From: Hungatella sp. UBA4396
GTDB taxonomy: Bacteria; Bacillota; Clostridia; Lachnospirales; Lachnospiraceae
Assembly: GCA_002389905.1 (NCBI GenBank)
Contig: DGRE01000007.1
Span: forward strand, 62,001 to 126,000
Direction: 5' to 3'
Length of the DNA stretch: 64,000 nt
Within the stretch, counting starts at the first letter, position 1. Each line of letters opens with the position of its first letter. Under the pieces are notes generated by a model that saw only the letters and a list, made by a program, of their open reading frames with translations, made no database searches and was not told where the DNA came from. Positions 43,383 to 52,484 of this stretch are shown in pieces. A program made the position numbers and the translations under genes.

Positions 43383-44891
43383 TTACGGCAAATAGTTTCT
43401 CGGATTCTTCTGCACACCGTTCACTCTCACCTCAAAGTGCAGATGATTTCCGGTGCTTCGCCCTGTGGAACCTACCTTTGCAATGGTTTCTCCAGCCTTT
43501 ACCGTCTGCCCCTCACGGACGAGGATTTGGGAGCAGTGTCCGTATAAGGTGACCATTCCATTTCCATGGTCAATGGTCAGATAGTAGCCGTAGCCGGTGC
43601 TTCCGTAGACCACAGTTTTCACTGCCCCTGCCTTTGCCGAGCGGATGGCAGTTCCTTTAGAGGCGCCAAGGTCAAGGCCGGTATGTCCCGCCCATTCCCC
43701 TGTGAGGGGGTCTGTCCTGCCGCCGAATTCCGAGGTCACCATGGAACGCCAGCCGCTGCCGAGAGGAGAAATAAAGCTATCGGCAGAAGATTTTTGTGCC
43801 TCGGCGTAGGGCCTGCCGTACAGAACCTGATTGCCAGAATCGAATAAATCCCGGTAGACGACCTGTCCTCTGGAGGAGGAAGCGTCAACCACTTTGCCGT
43901 CACCGGCGTAGATTCCCACATGGGTGATGTTCATAAAACGGCCGTTAGGTTTATAGCTCCAGAACACCAAATCACCGGGAGCAAGACTTGATTTTGGAAT
44001 GGTCAGCCCATTGTCCACGCAGTATTTTCCCTGCGCCGCAGCCGTACCGGGAAGATTTACCCCCATCTTTTTGTACACCCACCGCACAAGATAGCTGCAG
44101 TCGGTGTAGCTTCCTTGTCCACGCAGCTCTTGGGAATAGGGATCACCCAGGCGGGAAAGGCCGAGGCGGACAGCTTCAGCTCCCACCTCACCCACAGGCA
44201 AGTCAGAAAAGAAACCGTCAAGCTGGTCTGGAGTCCAACCCTCCCACATGGTGAAATCATCATCCTCGGCCGGAGCTCCGATCCCGTATAAGGCACGGTA
44301 ATAGATTTCATTGGCGTTTGCCTGATCCTCATAGGTGATTGCTCTGCCGAACAATGTCCTGATGTTATTGTAGATGGCAGGCAGAGAGGCAATGGGAACA
44401 GCCACGGTATAAGTTTCCTCCGAGGTTGTTCCGTCATCATTTTCCACGGTGCGGGTGCGTTCCTCGTAGGTCACAAAGCAGTCCACATATTTCCGGTGTT
44501 CCAACCGGGAGGGGGCTTCAGCGCCGAAAAACAGAGAATAAAAAATAGCCTTAACCCGGTAATCGTCAAGGCTGTCGCCGTTCTCCATCTGTAAATTTAC
44601 TGTGGCAATGGCTCCGTCTATGAGGGTAAAGCTCTGCCGCATATCCCCGATGTATTCCCTGTAATCCGCAGGCATATTCCCCGGAATCACACCGCCATGA
44701 AAGCACAGCTCCACGGCGGTGTTGTTGTGGTTGGTGGTGCCGGAGAGCAAGGAGCAGACCAGCACGATAATTAAAATAAGCGGTGACAGGACGGCGGCAA
44801 TGATCCAGCCGACGGTTTTTCGGATTCGCTCATCTGAGAGTGCGGCAGCGGCGGCTTTTGCAACAGCCGTAATGGTAGCGGGATCTACCAT
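43383..44891 (-). CDS. Two-domain peptidoglycan hydrolase (NlpC/P60 plus M23) of the transfer system
   Basis: 502 residues. One N-terminal membrane segment (about 28-50), a mixed middle part, an NlpC/P60 domain (about 245-365; catalytic Cys in YTDCSYLVRWVYKK, His in ITHVGIYAGDG) and a C-terminal M23 LytM domain (about 390-500; HTGLDLGASKGT, HLHFEV). It would open the cell wall for the conjugation channel, like the VirB1-type lytic enzyme in other systems. This matches the large mobile-element protein of C. difficile conjugative transposons (CD1108-like). Confidence 0.93.
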   Translation of the reverse strand: MVDPATITAVAKAAAAALSDERIRKTVGWIIAAVLSPLILIIVLVCSLLSGTTNHNNTAVELCFHGGVIPGNMPADYREYIGDMRQSFTLIDGAIATVNLQMENGDSLDDYRVKAIFYSLFFGAEAPSRLEHRKYVDCFVTYEERTRTVENDDGTTSEETYTVAVPIASLPAIYNNIRTLFGRAITYEDQANANEIYYRALYGIGAPAEDDDFTMWEGWTPDQLDGFFSDLPVGEVGAEAVRLGLSRLGDPYSQELRGQGSYTDCSYLVRWVYKKMGVNLPGTAAAQGKYCVDNGLTIPKSSLAPGDLVFWSYKPNGRFMNITHVGIYAGDGKVVDASSSRGQVVYRDLFDSGNQVLYGRPYAEAQKSSADSFISPLGSGWRSMVTSEFGGRTDPLTGEWAGHTGLDLGASKGTAIRSAKAGAVKTVVYGSTGYGYYLTIDHGNGMVTLYGHCSQILVREGQTVKAGETIAKVGSTGRSTGNHLHFEVRVNGVQKNPRNYLP

Positions 44892-44895
44892 GCCA

Positions 44896-45399
44896 TCACC
44901 ACCATTTCAAGCCGTCAAAACCGAACAAGTTCTGCTGTTCCGGCTCCGGCTCACATTCCATGAGCTGCTCGGTATAGTCGATTGCCTGTTCCAAAACAGC
45001 GGTATCAAACCCTGCGGTTTTGTAGCCGTCATGGATGGTATTGTAATAATAGCCGGAGGGATAGCCCAATCGATGCCCCGGCGTCATAACGTAGACCATG
45101 GCTGAAACAGTCTTGCCATCCAGCGGAAGGTCTATGATTTCCTTGTCGTAAAATCTGGGAAAGCCTTCATAAACATCGAGGGCAGCCTCGTCTTTCGGCG
45201 TGATCTTCCACAGCAAGACAGGAACAGAAGAACCCTCGCAAGGCTCAATGGTAGCTACCGCACCGTGCCTGCCTCCCCGAAACACGAGGGCATAATCCTT
45301 TATCTCAGAAGCCCCCACCACCTTGGCGGTGGGGCATCTCCCAGCCATCTGCGGCAGATTGAGGTTGCTGCCATAGGCAATATACAGTTTATTTTTCAT
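44896..45399 (-). CDS. Gamma-glutamylcyclotransferase (AIG2-like)
   Basis: 167 residues from ATG 45399 with AAAGGAGA site. YIAYGSNLNLPQMAGRCPTAKVVG is the glycine-rich loop, and YEGFPRFYDKE carries the catalytic Glu region. The family releases 5-oxoproline from gamma-glutamyl amides. It sits next to an amidoligase, which forms amide bonds on peptides; the pair suggests a make-and-break cycle on gamma-glutamyl links, perhaps of the cell wall. Confidence 0.9.
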   Translation of the reverse strand: MKNKLYIAYGSNLNLPQMAGRCPTAKVVGASEIKDYALVFRGGRHGAVATIEPCEGSSVPVLLWKITPKDEAALDVYEGFPRFYDKEIIDLPLDGKTVSAMVYVMTPGHRLGYPSGYYYNTIHDGYKTAGFDTAVLEQAIDYTEQLMECEPEPEQQNLFGFDGLKWW

Positions 45400-45409
45400 A
45401 CGATCTCCT

Positions 45410-46447
45410 TTACATTGACATAGTAAAAGCGGAGGACTGTTCATCCTCCGCTTCCATTACAGTTTCCGGCACAGTTTCTTCCGGTGGCGTCTGCTCCTGT
45501 AACCGCTCCGCTTCACGTTTCTGCCGCAGCCGTTCTTTTTGTCTTTCTGCCTGTGCAGGGTCTTTCCATGCGATGCAGCCCTCCAAGTGATCCAGCAGAT
45601 GTTTCCGGGCCGTTTTAAATTCATCCCCGATCATACCGAGGCGCAAGAGCCACACCCGGAAGGTATATTTTTCATTGGTGGATTGCGTTTTTGTCGGGCT
45701 TGCCGACCGCTGGTTGAGTGCCTGTGCGGTCATGGCGAGGCAGAACTGCACATATGCTTTGACTTTTCCGGCATGGAGGTCCCCATTGAAAGCACGAAAT
45801 TCCACCGTGCCTTTCTGGAACACGCTGTGCAGATTCAGGCAGTGGTAGCGGCTGTGGTGATAATGCTCCCGGCTGCCATCGCTGCCGTTGTACCAGATAC
45901 GTTTCAATTGGTCGAGGGTTGTAGGTTTCTGCCGATTGATCCGCTCTAAAAAGGCAGGGTCAATCTTTTGGCAGTAGCTATTTTCCCTTCCTCTGGAAAC
46001 CTTTAACGCTTTATAAATCATATCCTCTTTGGCCGCCATGATGTTGACCAGATTGCGGAGTTTGGGAGCATCAAAGGGTGCGGCATTGATGTGGATATGG
46101 ATACCGCAGGAGGAATTCACAAATCCCCCGGCTTCCCGGAGCTTGCGAATCAATTCCTGCACAGTTTCGATATCCTGGTACTGGCAGATGGGGCTGACCA
46201 GCTCCACGCTGTAGTTTCGGTCGGCGCTGACTTTTCTGCGGCCGTCCTTCTTTTGGCAGTCAATACTGCCGTCACTCATGACCTTCCATTTGCGCCGCTG
46301 GCTGTCATAGGCATAATAGGCATCGTAGAAGCTGCCTTCATATTCCTTTGTGGTGCCGAAATGTTCGGCAATCACATCGGCGGCACGGCTTCGTGTAATC
46401 CCGGTCATTTCAATTTCAATCCCGAAATTCTGACCCTGTATCTCCAT
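45410..46447 (-). CDS. Amidoligase-family protein
   Basis: 345 residues. The N-terminus NFGIEIEMTGITRSRAADVIAEHFG is the metal/ATP-binding start of the carboxylate-amine ligase-like amidoligase fold, with NYSVELVSPICQYQDIETV, CGIHIHINA and TVEFRAFNGDLHAGKVKAYV following. The tail (about 285-345) is charged. Such enzymes in mobile elements are predicted to modify peptidoglycan or peptides by gamma-glutamyl linkage. It is directly upstream of the cyclotransferase gene. Confidence 0.92.
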   Translation of the reverse strand: MEIQGQNFGIEIEMTGITRSRAADVIAEHFGTTKEYEGSFYDAYYAYDSQRRKWKVMSDGSIDCQKKDGRRKVSADRNYSVELVSPICQYQDIETVQELIRKLREAGGFVNSSCGIHIHINAAPFDAPKLRNLVNIMAAKEDMIYKALKVSRGRENSYCQKIDPAFLERINRQKPTTLDQLKRIWYNGSDGSREHYHHSRYHCLNLHSVFQKGTVEFRAFNGDLHAGKVKAYVQFCLAMTAQALNQRSASPTKTQSTNEKYTFRVWLLRLGMIGDEFKTARKHLLDHLEGCIAWKDPAQAERQKERLRQKREAERLQEQTPPEETVPETVMEAEDEQSSAFTMSM

Positions 46448-46460
46448 TTACCCACCGCCT

Positions 46461-46940
46461 TTACCACATCCTGTGCTGCAGGGTAAGGTCTTTTTCCTGT
46501 GACAGTCCCGCTGTTTGGGCAGCAGAGTTGATGAATCCGCACAGCCGTTCCCTGCGCCAGGTATCAATCAGGTACCGCCCGCATTCCTCATTGAGTGCAT
46601 TGATTTTCAATACGGTATCCCGCACACACTCCGAGATAGCGGCAGGATCACCCTCTGCGGATACGAGGTCATCGATGTACTCATCCAGAATCTTTCCCAT
46701 GAGGGACACATCCTCCGGTGTATAATGATAGCCCCCGGCGTAAGGATTGGGATATTCCTTTCCGTCCATGCAACACCGGAGATGCTCCAAAATAGCAGGG
46801 CGTTCTTCGTGGTCTGATTTTTGGTACTTTTCCATAAAAGCTAAGATATCCGCCTCCCGATTCGGAGTGTAACGGATAAAGGACAGCATATCATCGAGGA
46901 TACCCGCCTTGTTTTCTTTCTGATTTTGAACTCTTTCCAT
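46461..46940 (-). CDS. Hypothetical ICE protein
   Basis: 159 residues from ATG 46940 (GGGAG nine bases upstream). Predicted all-helical: ILDDMLSFIRYTPNREADILAFMEKYQKSDHEERPAILEHLRCC and TPEDVSLMGKILDEYIDDLVSAEGDP. No recognised domain. It is between virB4 and the amidoligase, in the same operon. Confidence 0.7.
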   Translation of the reverse strand: MERVQNQKENKAGILDDMLSFIRYTPNREADILAFMEKYQKSDHEERPAILEHLRCCMDGKEYPNPYAGGYHYTPEDVSLMGKILDEYIDDLVSAEGDPAAISECVRDTVLKINALNEECGRYLIDTWRRERLCGFINSAAQTAGLSQEKDLTLQHRMW

Positions 46941-46960
46941 GACTTTTTCTCCCTTCTTCA

Positions 46961-48790
46961 TCATCTGCCGCCCGCCTTTCCGAACAGCTTTTCTTTGTAG
47001 GCAGGGGCGTGAACCGCAAGGTTATACCGCTCAATGCCGCATTTATAGAGACACACACCGCGCTGGGGAAATCGGATTAGGTTGTATTCGGATTCCTCTA
47101 ACTGGAGGCTGTCGATATAAAACTGCTTGTCAATGTTTCCTGCATTAAAGAGGAAAGAATGAGTAGGAATGGAGAACAGCGGTTTCGTCAGCTCTCGGAT
47201 TCCCTCGATGTTGAAGTCCTCCAAATTCTGAGAAGCCAAAATTACCGCCGACTCCTTTTTCCTGACACGCTTCATGAAATTGCGGATATACTCAATCGCA
47301 GTCAGGTTGGTCAAGAACAGATACAGTTCATCAATTGATGCGGCGGTGTTCCCCTCGGTCAGCAACTTGTCGCTCATAAAGGAAAGCACATTGAACAGCA
47401 GGGCGTTTTTAACGTTCCGGCTGGCCTGCAAAAGCCCCTTGACTCCGAACACAATAAAGCGGTCGGAGGTCACATTGGTGTGGCCGTTGAAGAATTTGCT
47501 CTCTGCGCCCATGCACATGGAGTGGAGCCCCAGCAGGATTTCCTGCAGCAATTCCTGCGGGTAGAGCTGATATTTGCCTTTGTCATATCCCCTGAACTCA
47601 TCGTCAATGAGGGCGTAAAGGTCAGATAAGATAGGATAGTCTGTGGCGGTAAGGCTTCTGAAATCGGTATGGTCGCTGATGCTAAACTTTTCGTACAGCT
47701 TGCCCAGCATGATTTCTATGGCGTCGATGTGGCGGTCGGAAAAATCTTTATAACAGCGAAAGAAATCCTTGAGAAAGGAAATGTGCTGACTGAGCTTGGT
47801 GGACTGGCGGAATGCTTGGGGCGCATCGGTATCTTCCGGGCTGCCTCCTTCATCCCACGTTTTAGGCTCCAGAGGATTGATTCGGTATTGCCCGTTCATC
47901 AAGTCGATGAAACAGCCGAGGTTCTCTGCGAGGTCAACATATTCATGTTCAGGATCAAGGCACAGGACGGACTTGCCCGATTCGAGGATGTTGCAGAGGA
48001 TGAGCTTGAGGAGATAGCTCTTGCCTTGGCCGGAGTTGCCGAGGATTAAAATGTTTGCATTCGTCTTGTCATCGTCACGCTTATCGAAGTCCACGATGAT
48101 ATTTGAACCAAATTTATCACGGCCAAGATAGAAACCGTGGGGATCGGTCTTACCGCTGTAATTGAACGGATAGAGGTTTGCCACCGAGCTGGCGGGCAAA
48201 ACCCGTTCAAACTGGCTGCCGAACACATTCCGTCCCGTAGGGCCGACAGATAGAAAGCCCTCCCGCTGGCGCAGTATCAGCCGGTCCACATTGAGCTTTG
48301 AGCGAACCAGCTCGGTGAGGACATCGGTCTGGAGGAACTTCAAATCGTCCAAATTGTTCGCTGTCAGCTCAATAAAAACAGCACAGTGGAGGAGCGGCTC
48401 ACGGTTTCGGTGCATGGAGGACACCAGTGTGACCACATCCTGCAAATTGCTTTCGGCGGTGACTGTCTGCTGGAGATCGTTGGTGCTGCTCTTATCCATG
48501 CGGTTTTTATTGGCTGCGTTATGAATGATTCTCTTTTCCTCGGCCGCCGTTACCTGTCTGGTGTAGATGCGTAGGGTCACGCCGTCCTTTTCCCCAAGGT
48601 GACGCAGGATGGCCTGCTCATCGGTTGCGGTAGGGTACTCACGGAGAGCCCAAACACACCGATAGGTGTTACCGCATATAAAATGGTCTGTATTGAACTT
48701 GATGATGCCCGGTGCGATCATGTCAAGAAAATCCTTGATTTTCGGCTCTGCCGCCCCAGCATCAACCTTTGTTTTTCTGATTTTAGGCAT
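46961..48790 (-). CDS. virB4: VirB4-like conjugation ATPase
   Basis: 609 residues from ATG 48790 (AGGAGG). Contains the VirB4/TraE fold with Walker A LGNSGQGKSYLLK (about 275-282), Walker B ASIDELYLFL, and AVILASQNLEDF. It powers assembly of the channel and substrate passage. The N-terminal CagE-like part seems reduced, and a separate gene upstream (48872) encodes a related segment, suggesting a split VirB4. Confidence 0.94.
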   Translation of the reverse strand: MPKIRKTKVDAGAAEPKIKDFLDMIAPGIIKFNTDHFICGNTYRCVWALREYPTATDEQAILRHLGEKDGVTLRIYTRQVTAAEEKRIIHNAANKNRMDKSSTNDLQQTVTAESNLQDVVTLVSSMHRNREPLLHCAVFIELTANNLDDLKFLQTDVLTELVRSKLNVDRLILRQREGFLSVGPTGRNVFGSQFERVLPASSVANLYPFNYSGKTDPHGFYLGRDKFGSNIIVDFDKRDDDKTNANILILGNSGQGKSYLLKLILCNILESGKSVLCLDPEHEYVDLAENLGCFIDLMNGQYRINPLEPKTWDEGGSPEDTDAPQAFRQSTKLSQHISFLKDFFRCYKDFSDRHIDAIEIMLGKLYEKFSISDHTDFRSLTATDYPILSDLYALIDDEFRGYDKGKYQLYPQELLQEILLGLHSMCMGAESKFFNGHTNVTSDRFIVFGVKGLLQASRNVKNALLFNVLSFMSDKLLTEGNTAASIDELYLFLTNLTAIEYIRNFMKRVRKKESAVILASQNLEDFNIEGIRELTKPLFSIPTHSFLFNAGNIDKQFYIDSLQLEESEYNLIRFPQRGVCLYKCGIERYNLAVHAPAYKEKLFGKAGGR

Positions 48791-48871
48791 GAAAAAATAC
48801 CTCCTGTCCAGCCGAGGGAGGTTCCATGCCTTTGGCCGCAAGGTATCTCCCTACGGCCTATTGAATTTTTC

Positions 48872-49459
48872 TTATTCTCCGAGAATCACCCAGCGCTCGC
48901 CATCGTAATCCTCATACATTTCAGTGGTGACATTTTGCTCATAGTAGACACCAAGCAGGCGTTTGGTATCGGCTTCACCGGCTCTGCGCGCAGTAAAGCC
49001 CTGATCCTTGAGGCTCTTTTCGATGCGGGAGAGGTAGGGTCCTACGTCCTTTTCTTTTTCTCCACGCAAGCGGATGATGATTAAAAATTCCCGCGCTGTT
49101 GCCATCTGCACTTGCATACGATCAAGGGCGGTCATGTCCTGTGCCAGCATCTTTCGGATGACAGGATTCTGCTCGGCATCCATCCTGGCTTTCAGATAGC
49201 TCTTGTTGTCCTCAAAGTTTTCACGGCTGTTAAGGCACAGCATTTCAATATCCGAGATGCCTTTCAGCACATTCATAAGGGCATAAATCCTTGACCCGAT
49301 GCTGGAGTCGGACAGGACGCTGATATTGGTGGGTTTAACCATAAAAAATACCAGCTCACCATGGGGAGTCACAAGGCTGTAGCCTGTGATGTCCTCGATG
49401 CCGATGAGCTGGCGGGTGGAGGCTTTCTCCCTTGCCTCCTGTTTCTTTTTTCTGTTCAT
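48872..49459 (-). CDS. VirB4 N-terminal-domain-like transfer protein
   Basis: 195 residues; start MNRKKKQEA has GGAGGG eight bases upstream at 49459. The sequence IEDITGYSLVTPHGELVFFMVKPTNISVLSD and FEDNKSYLKARMDAEQNPVIRKMLAQDM resembles N-terminal domains of VirB4/TraC ATPases. It lies between prgI and virB4, so it may be the separated N-terminal part. Its middle is helical and its end has a beta-strand motif RLLGVYYEQNV. Confidence 0.7.
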   Translation of the reverse strand: MNRKKKQEAREKASTRQLIGIEDITGYSLVTPHGELVFFMVKPTNISVLSDSSIGSRIYALMNVLKGISDIEMLCLNSRENFEDNKSYLKARMDAEQNPVIRKMLAQDMTALDRMQVQMATAREFLIIIRLRGEKEKDVGPYLSRIEKSLKDQGFTARRAGEADTKRLLGVYYEQNVTTEMYEDYDGERWVILGE

Positions 49460-49461
49460 AT

Positions 49462-49719
49462 TCATGCCCTCCATTCATAGGATTGCTGCTTTCCGAAGAA
49501 GAAAGCGGCGGCATAGCGGATAAAATCGAGGATACCCACGTCCTCAAAACGTATGGATAAAAAGGCATAGAGCGCCGTCAGGACGATGGGCGGAAGCCAT
49601 CCGAGCTGGGAAAGAGCAAAGACAGAAATCAGGCATCCGACGCCGATGATTCCGATGTCCCGCAGCTCCCACAGCCACAGGGTAGCTTTTGACTTTAAGT
49701 TGTCGGGGTAGATATACAT
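49462..49719 (-). CDS. prgI: PrgI/VirB3-like membrane protein
   Basis: 85 residues with AGGAGG. The N-terminal MYIYPDNLKSKATLWLWELRDI and two membrane helices (about 22-45) followed by FRYAAAFFFG-like end match PrgI family proteins, the small inner-membrane partner of VirB4 in Gram-positive type IV secretion. Its start overlaps the end of the methyltransferase gene by 25 bases. Confidence 0.9.
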   Translation of the reverse strand: MYIYPDNLKSKATLWLWELRDIGIIGVGCLISVFALSQLGWLPPIVLTALYAFLSIRFEDVGILDFIRYAAAFFFGKQQSYEWRA

Positions 49720-52082
49720 GGGGGTGATTCCTCCTGTTCCTCATGGATTCTTTGCAAAAAATAAGCGATGCCACGGAGGACAAAGTCCACGCACGGTATC
49801 GCCACGCTGTTTCCAAGTGCCTTATATCTGGCACTGTCCGATGCTCCCGGTATCAGCGTCCAGCCGTCGGGAAAGCCCTGGAGCCGCTCACATTCCAGAG
49901 GAGTAAGCCTGCGAATTAGGTTGCGTCCATTCTCTTTTACAAGATTTTCGCTGCCGCCTCCGTTGTCGCCACCCTGGGCGCGCAGAGTGGTACAGCCCTC
50001 CGCATAGTTGCCATATTGTGATTGGCCGAATACTTCAGGCTGACAAATGAGATCGGTGGCATCCTTATGCTGCCTTGCACTTTGTGTGGCAACCACATCA
50101 TTTTCGGAAAATTCATCGCTCCGCTGTCGGCTGAATACCGCATGGCGGTCGCTGGTGGTAATGGTATAGCTGATGTTCGGCTGACAGCCCAATCCGTTGC
50201 CGCCGTTCTCCGGCTCCCGGTCAATGGTGTTGCCGGCAATGCAGATAGTTTCCTGCAAAATAGGACTTCCCACGAGCGGGACATTGTTACCGCCGGTACC
50301 GTAGGTCGATGTTACGGTAGGGGCTACCTCTAACGGTCCGTTATATCTGCAATCCTTAGCATGGTTATCAAACAGCACCGGCTGGTTGTTTCCGCTCATG
50401 CCTGCGCTGGCAGTGATGGTTGGACAGATGCCGACGCCGATTTCTGCGCCTCCCTGCTGGGTTGCCATGACCAGCGGCTGGTGACCATGCTCCTGGGCGC
50501 GGAGCGTGCCTGTGATGTCCTCCGTGCAGTGCATCTGGCTGCCGCCTTGGTCGTTTAGGCAGAGCACCGATGGAGCAGTACCGGTTTTAATAGTGGGCGA
50601 ACACTCTGACTGATAACCGATTCCTCTGGCTTCTGCGCTGGCATTGCCGCAGAAGCCTGCGGTAAGCACACAGGGATAGCCCTGTCCGGCCTGACCGCCG
50701 CCGTTGGTGATGGAGGTATGAACCTCCGGCGTGAGAAAACAATCGCCGTCACCTTTGCTGATAACTCCTGCCGCAAACAGAAGTCCTGCCGGGTTTCTTC
50801 CGCCGCCCCCGTCCGCTCCGGCAAGAGTGGGCGCCACACCCTCCGGCGTAAACACTCGGCTTTGCTGGGTATCCCAGCCATTCAGACAATTTGGCTGGGA
50901 CACAAGGGGAGGATGACCTCCCATGCCTGCACGGAGCGTGGGCGTTACTTCTTCGGTGATATCCATCCGTTCCCCGCCATGATCGTTTAAACATATCAGC
51001 GGCTGCTGAGTGACAAACGTCTGCATTTGCATATTGCGGGTAGCCAGCAGGGCGCCGGATATGCCGTTCAGATCAATTACCTCGTCCCTTTGGTTGACAT
51101 GAAAGGTACTGATTTTTTCGGCATCCGCCACAAAAGTCTGCTGTTTCATGCCGGGGCTGGCACCCAAGGCTCCAGCTACATCCTGGAGGTCCCGCACTTC
51201 ATCACGCTGGTTGGCGGCAAAGGCTATCGCTGTTTTTTCTTCTGTCTGGATATACCCATGCCTCCCGCCTTCGCCGCCATAAAGAGAGGGCCATGTTCCG
51301 GTTTCCTCAAAGATGCGGCGGCTCTGCACATCCCATGGGGTCAGGCAAGCTCCGCCTGTATCGTCAGTGCCTCCTTGAGCTGGGGAGGCAGCTCCTTGCC
51401 CCTGGCTTCCGCTCTCCGCAATATCCCCAAACAGGCCGTCTTGCTTAAATAGTATTTCGGGTGCGGTTGTGCCTCCAAAATCTGCGACAAGGAAGATGCG
51501 ACGGCGACGCTGGGCGACTCCCCAGAATTGAGCGTCCATGACACGCCAAGCCAAGCTGAATTCAGTTCCCAATATGACAGCCCCAGCAGATTCCCAGCGC
51601 CCGGACTCAGGTCGAGGCACATCACAGGCACTGTACTTAATGCGGACGATCTCCTCGATGACCGCCCTGAAATCCTCGCCGTCTGCGGAGCTGAAGGCTC
51701 CGGGGACATTCTCCCAAACGAGGTATCGAGGTCGAACAAGGTGAGCTGGTACGTTTCGCTGCTCATCGGCTTTTCTCATCTCCTTTGCAATCCGTGTCTG
51801 CTCCATAAATAGACCGGAGCGTTCTCCGGCAAGTCCGGCACGCAGCCCAGCCACACTTAGGTCCTGGCATGGGCTGCCCCCGCAAATCACATCCACAGGA
51901 GGCAATGCCGCTCCGTCAAGTTTTGTGATATCTCCGACATGGAGCATTTCAGGAAATCGGATTTTTGTCACTTCAATGGGAAAGGCTTCGATTTCACTTG
52001 CCCATAAGGGGGTGATTCCATTGCGGACAGCAGCAAGCGGGAAGCCTCCGATCCCATCGAAGAGGCTCCCCATCGTCATCAT
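49695..52082 (-). CDS. C5-cytosine DNA methyltransferase with an internal repeat region
   Basis: 795 residues, about twice the usual length. Motif I SLFDGIGGFPLAA, motif IV GGSPCQDLS, motif VI ENVPG, motif VIII QRRRRIFLVA, and C-terminal LTPLECERLQGFPDGW plus GNSVAIPC are intact, so it should be active. Between motif VIII and motif IX (about 210-690) lie about ten imperfect copies of a unit such as EVTPTLRAGMGGHPPLV, where the target-recognition domain normally sits. It may protect the ICE from host restriction. It sits between virB6 and prgI in the operon and overlaps the DUF4406 stop. Confidence 0.92.
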   Translation of the reverse strand: MMTMGSLFDGIGGFPLAAVRNGITPLWASEIEAFPIEVTKIRFPEMLHVGDITKLDGAALPPVDVICGGSPCQDLSVAGLRAGLAGERSGLFMEQTRIAKEMRKADEQRNVPAHLVRPRYLVWENVPGAFSSADGEDFRAVIEEIVRIKYSACDVPRPESGRWESAGAVILGTEFSLAWRVMDAQFWGVAQRRRRIFLVADFGGTTAPEILFKQDGLFGDIAESGSQGQGAASPAQGGTDDTGGACLTPWDVQSRRIFEETGTWPSLYGGEGGRHGYIQTEEKTAIAFAANQRDEVRDLQDVAGALGASPGMKQQTFVADAEKISTFHVNQRDEVIDLNGISGALLATRNMQMQTFVTQQPLICLNDHGGERMDITEEVTPTLRAGMGGHPPLVSQPNCLNGWDTQQSRVFTPEGVAPTLAGADGGGGRNPAGLLFAAGVISKGDGDCFLTPEVHTSITNGGGQAGQGYPCVLTAGFCGNASAEARGIGYQSECSPTIKTGTAPSVLCLNDQGGSQMHCTEDITGTLRAQEHGHQPLVMATQQGGAEIGVGICPTITASAGMSGNNQPVLFDNHAKDCRYNGPLEVAPTVTSTYGTGGNNVPLVGSPILQETICIAGNTIDREPENGGNGLGCQPNISYTITTSDRHAVFSRQRSDEFSENDVVATQSARQHKDATDLICQPEVFGQSQYGNYAEGCTTLRAQGGDNGGGSENLVKENGRNLIRRLTPLECERLQGFPDGWTLIPGASDSARYKALGNSVAIPCVDFVLRGIAYFLQRIHEEQEESPPCISTPTT

Positions 52083-52465
52083 CAGACCATCCTCATAGCC
52101 TGTTCGGGAGCCTCGGCCGGTACATTGTTTTTTACTCTGCTTATGGCAAAGCCGTTTTCCTGTTCCATTACCCGGCGTACCGGGATTCCGAGTCTGCCCG
52201 CTTCCTCGATTTCAAGGTGCATTCCGAGCGAGATATGGTCGCCGTAGCACCATAACTCGTCACAACGGGACAACATGGCGATTCCCATGTCAAGCCCAAG
52301 CTGACGCTGTTCCGGTTGATGTTCGTCCAGAATGGTGGGGTATAGCAAATGGGGCGCAAAAAAAGCGTGCCCCTCGTTCATCACATGGCGGCACGCTTTC
52401 TTGGCAAACTCGGTATTCTTTTCGATGTCCCCGGCGTAGGGGGACGCCATATAAATCAATTTCAT
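52082..52465 (-). CDS. DUF4406/nucleoside 2-deoxyribosyltransferase-like protein
   Basis: 127 residues from ATG 52465 (AGAAAGGAAAAAGG). The start MKLIYMASPYAGDIEKNTEFAKKACRHVMNEGHAFFAPHLLYPTI and WCYGDHISLGMHLEIEEAGRLGIPVRRV match the DUF4406/nucleoside deoxyribosyltransferase fold. In mobile elements such enzymes may act on nucleotides or ADP-ribose; the substrate is not clear. Couples to the methyltransferase by a four-base overlap. Confidence 0.8.
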   Translation of the reverse strand: MKLIYMASPYAGDIEKNTEFAKKACRHVMNEGHAFFAPHLLYPTILDEHQPEQRQLGLDMGIAMLSRCDELWCYGDHISLGMHLEIEEAGRLGIPVRRVMEQENGFAISRVKNNVPAEAPEQAMRMV

Positions 52466-52484
52466 GGCCTTTTTCCTTTCTGCG

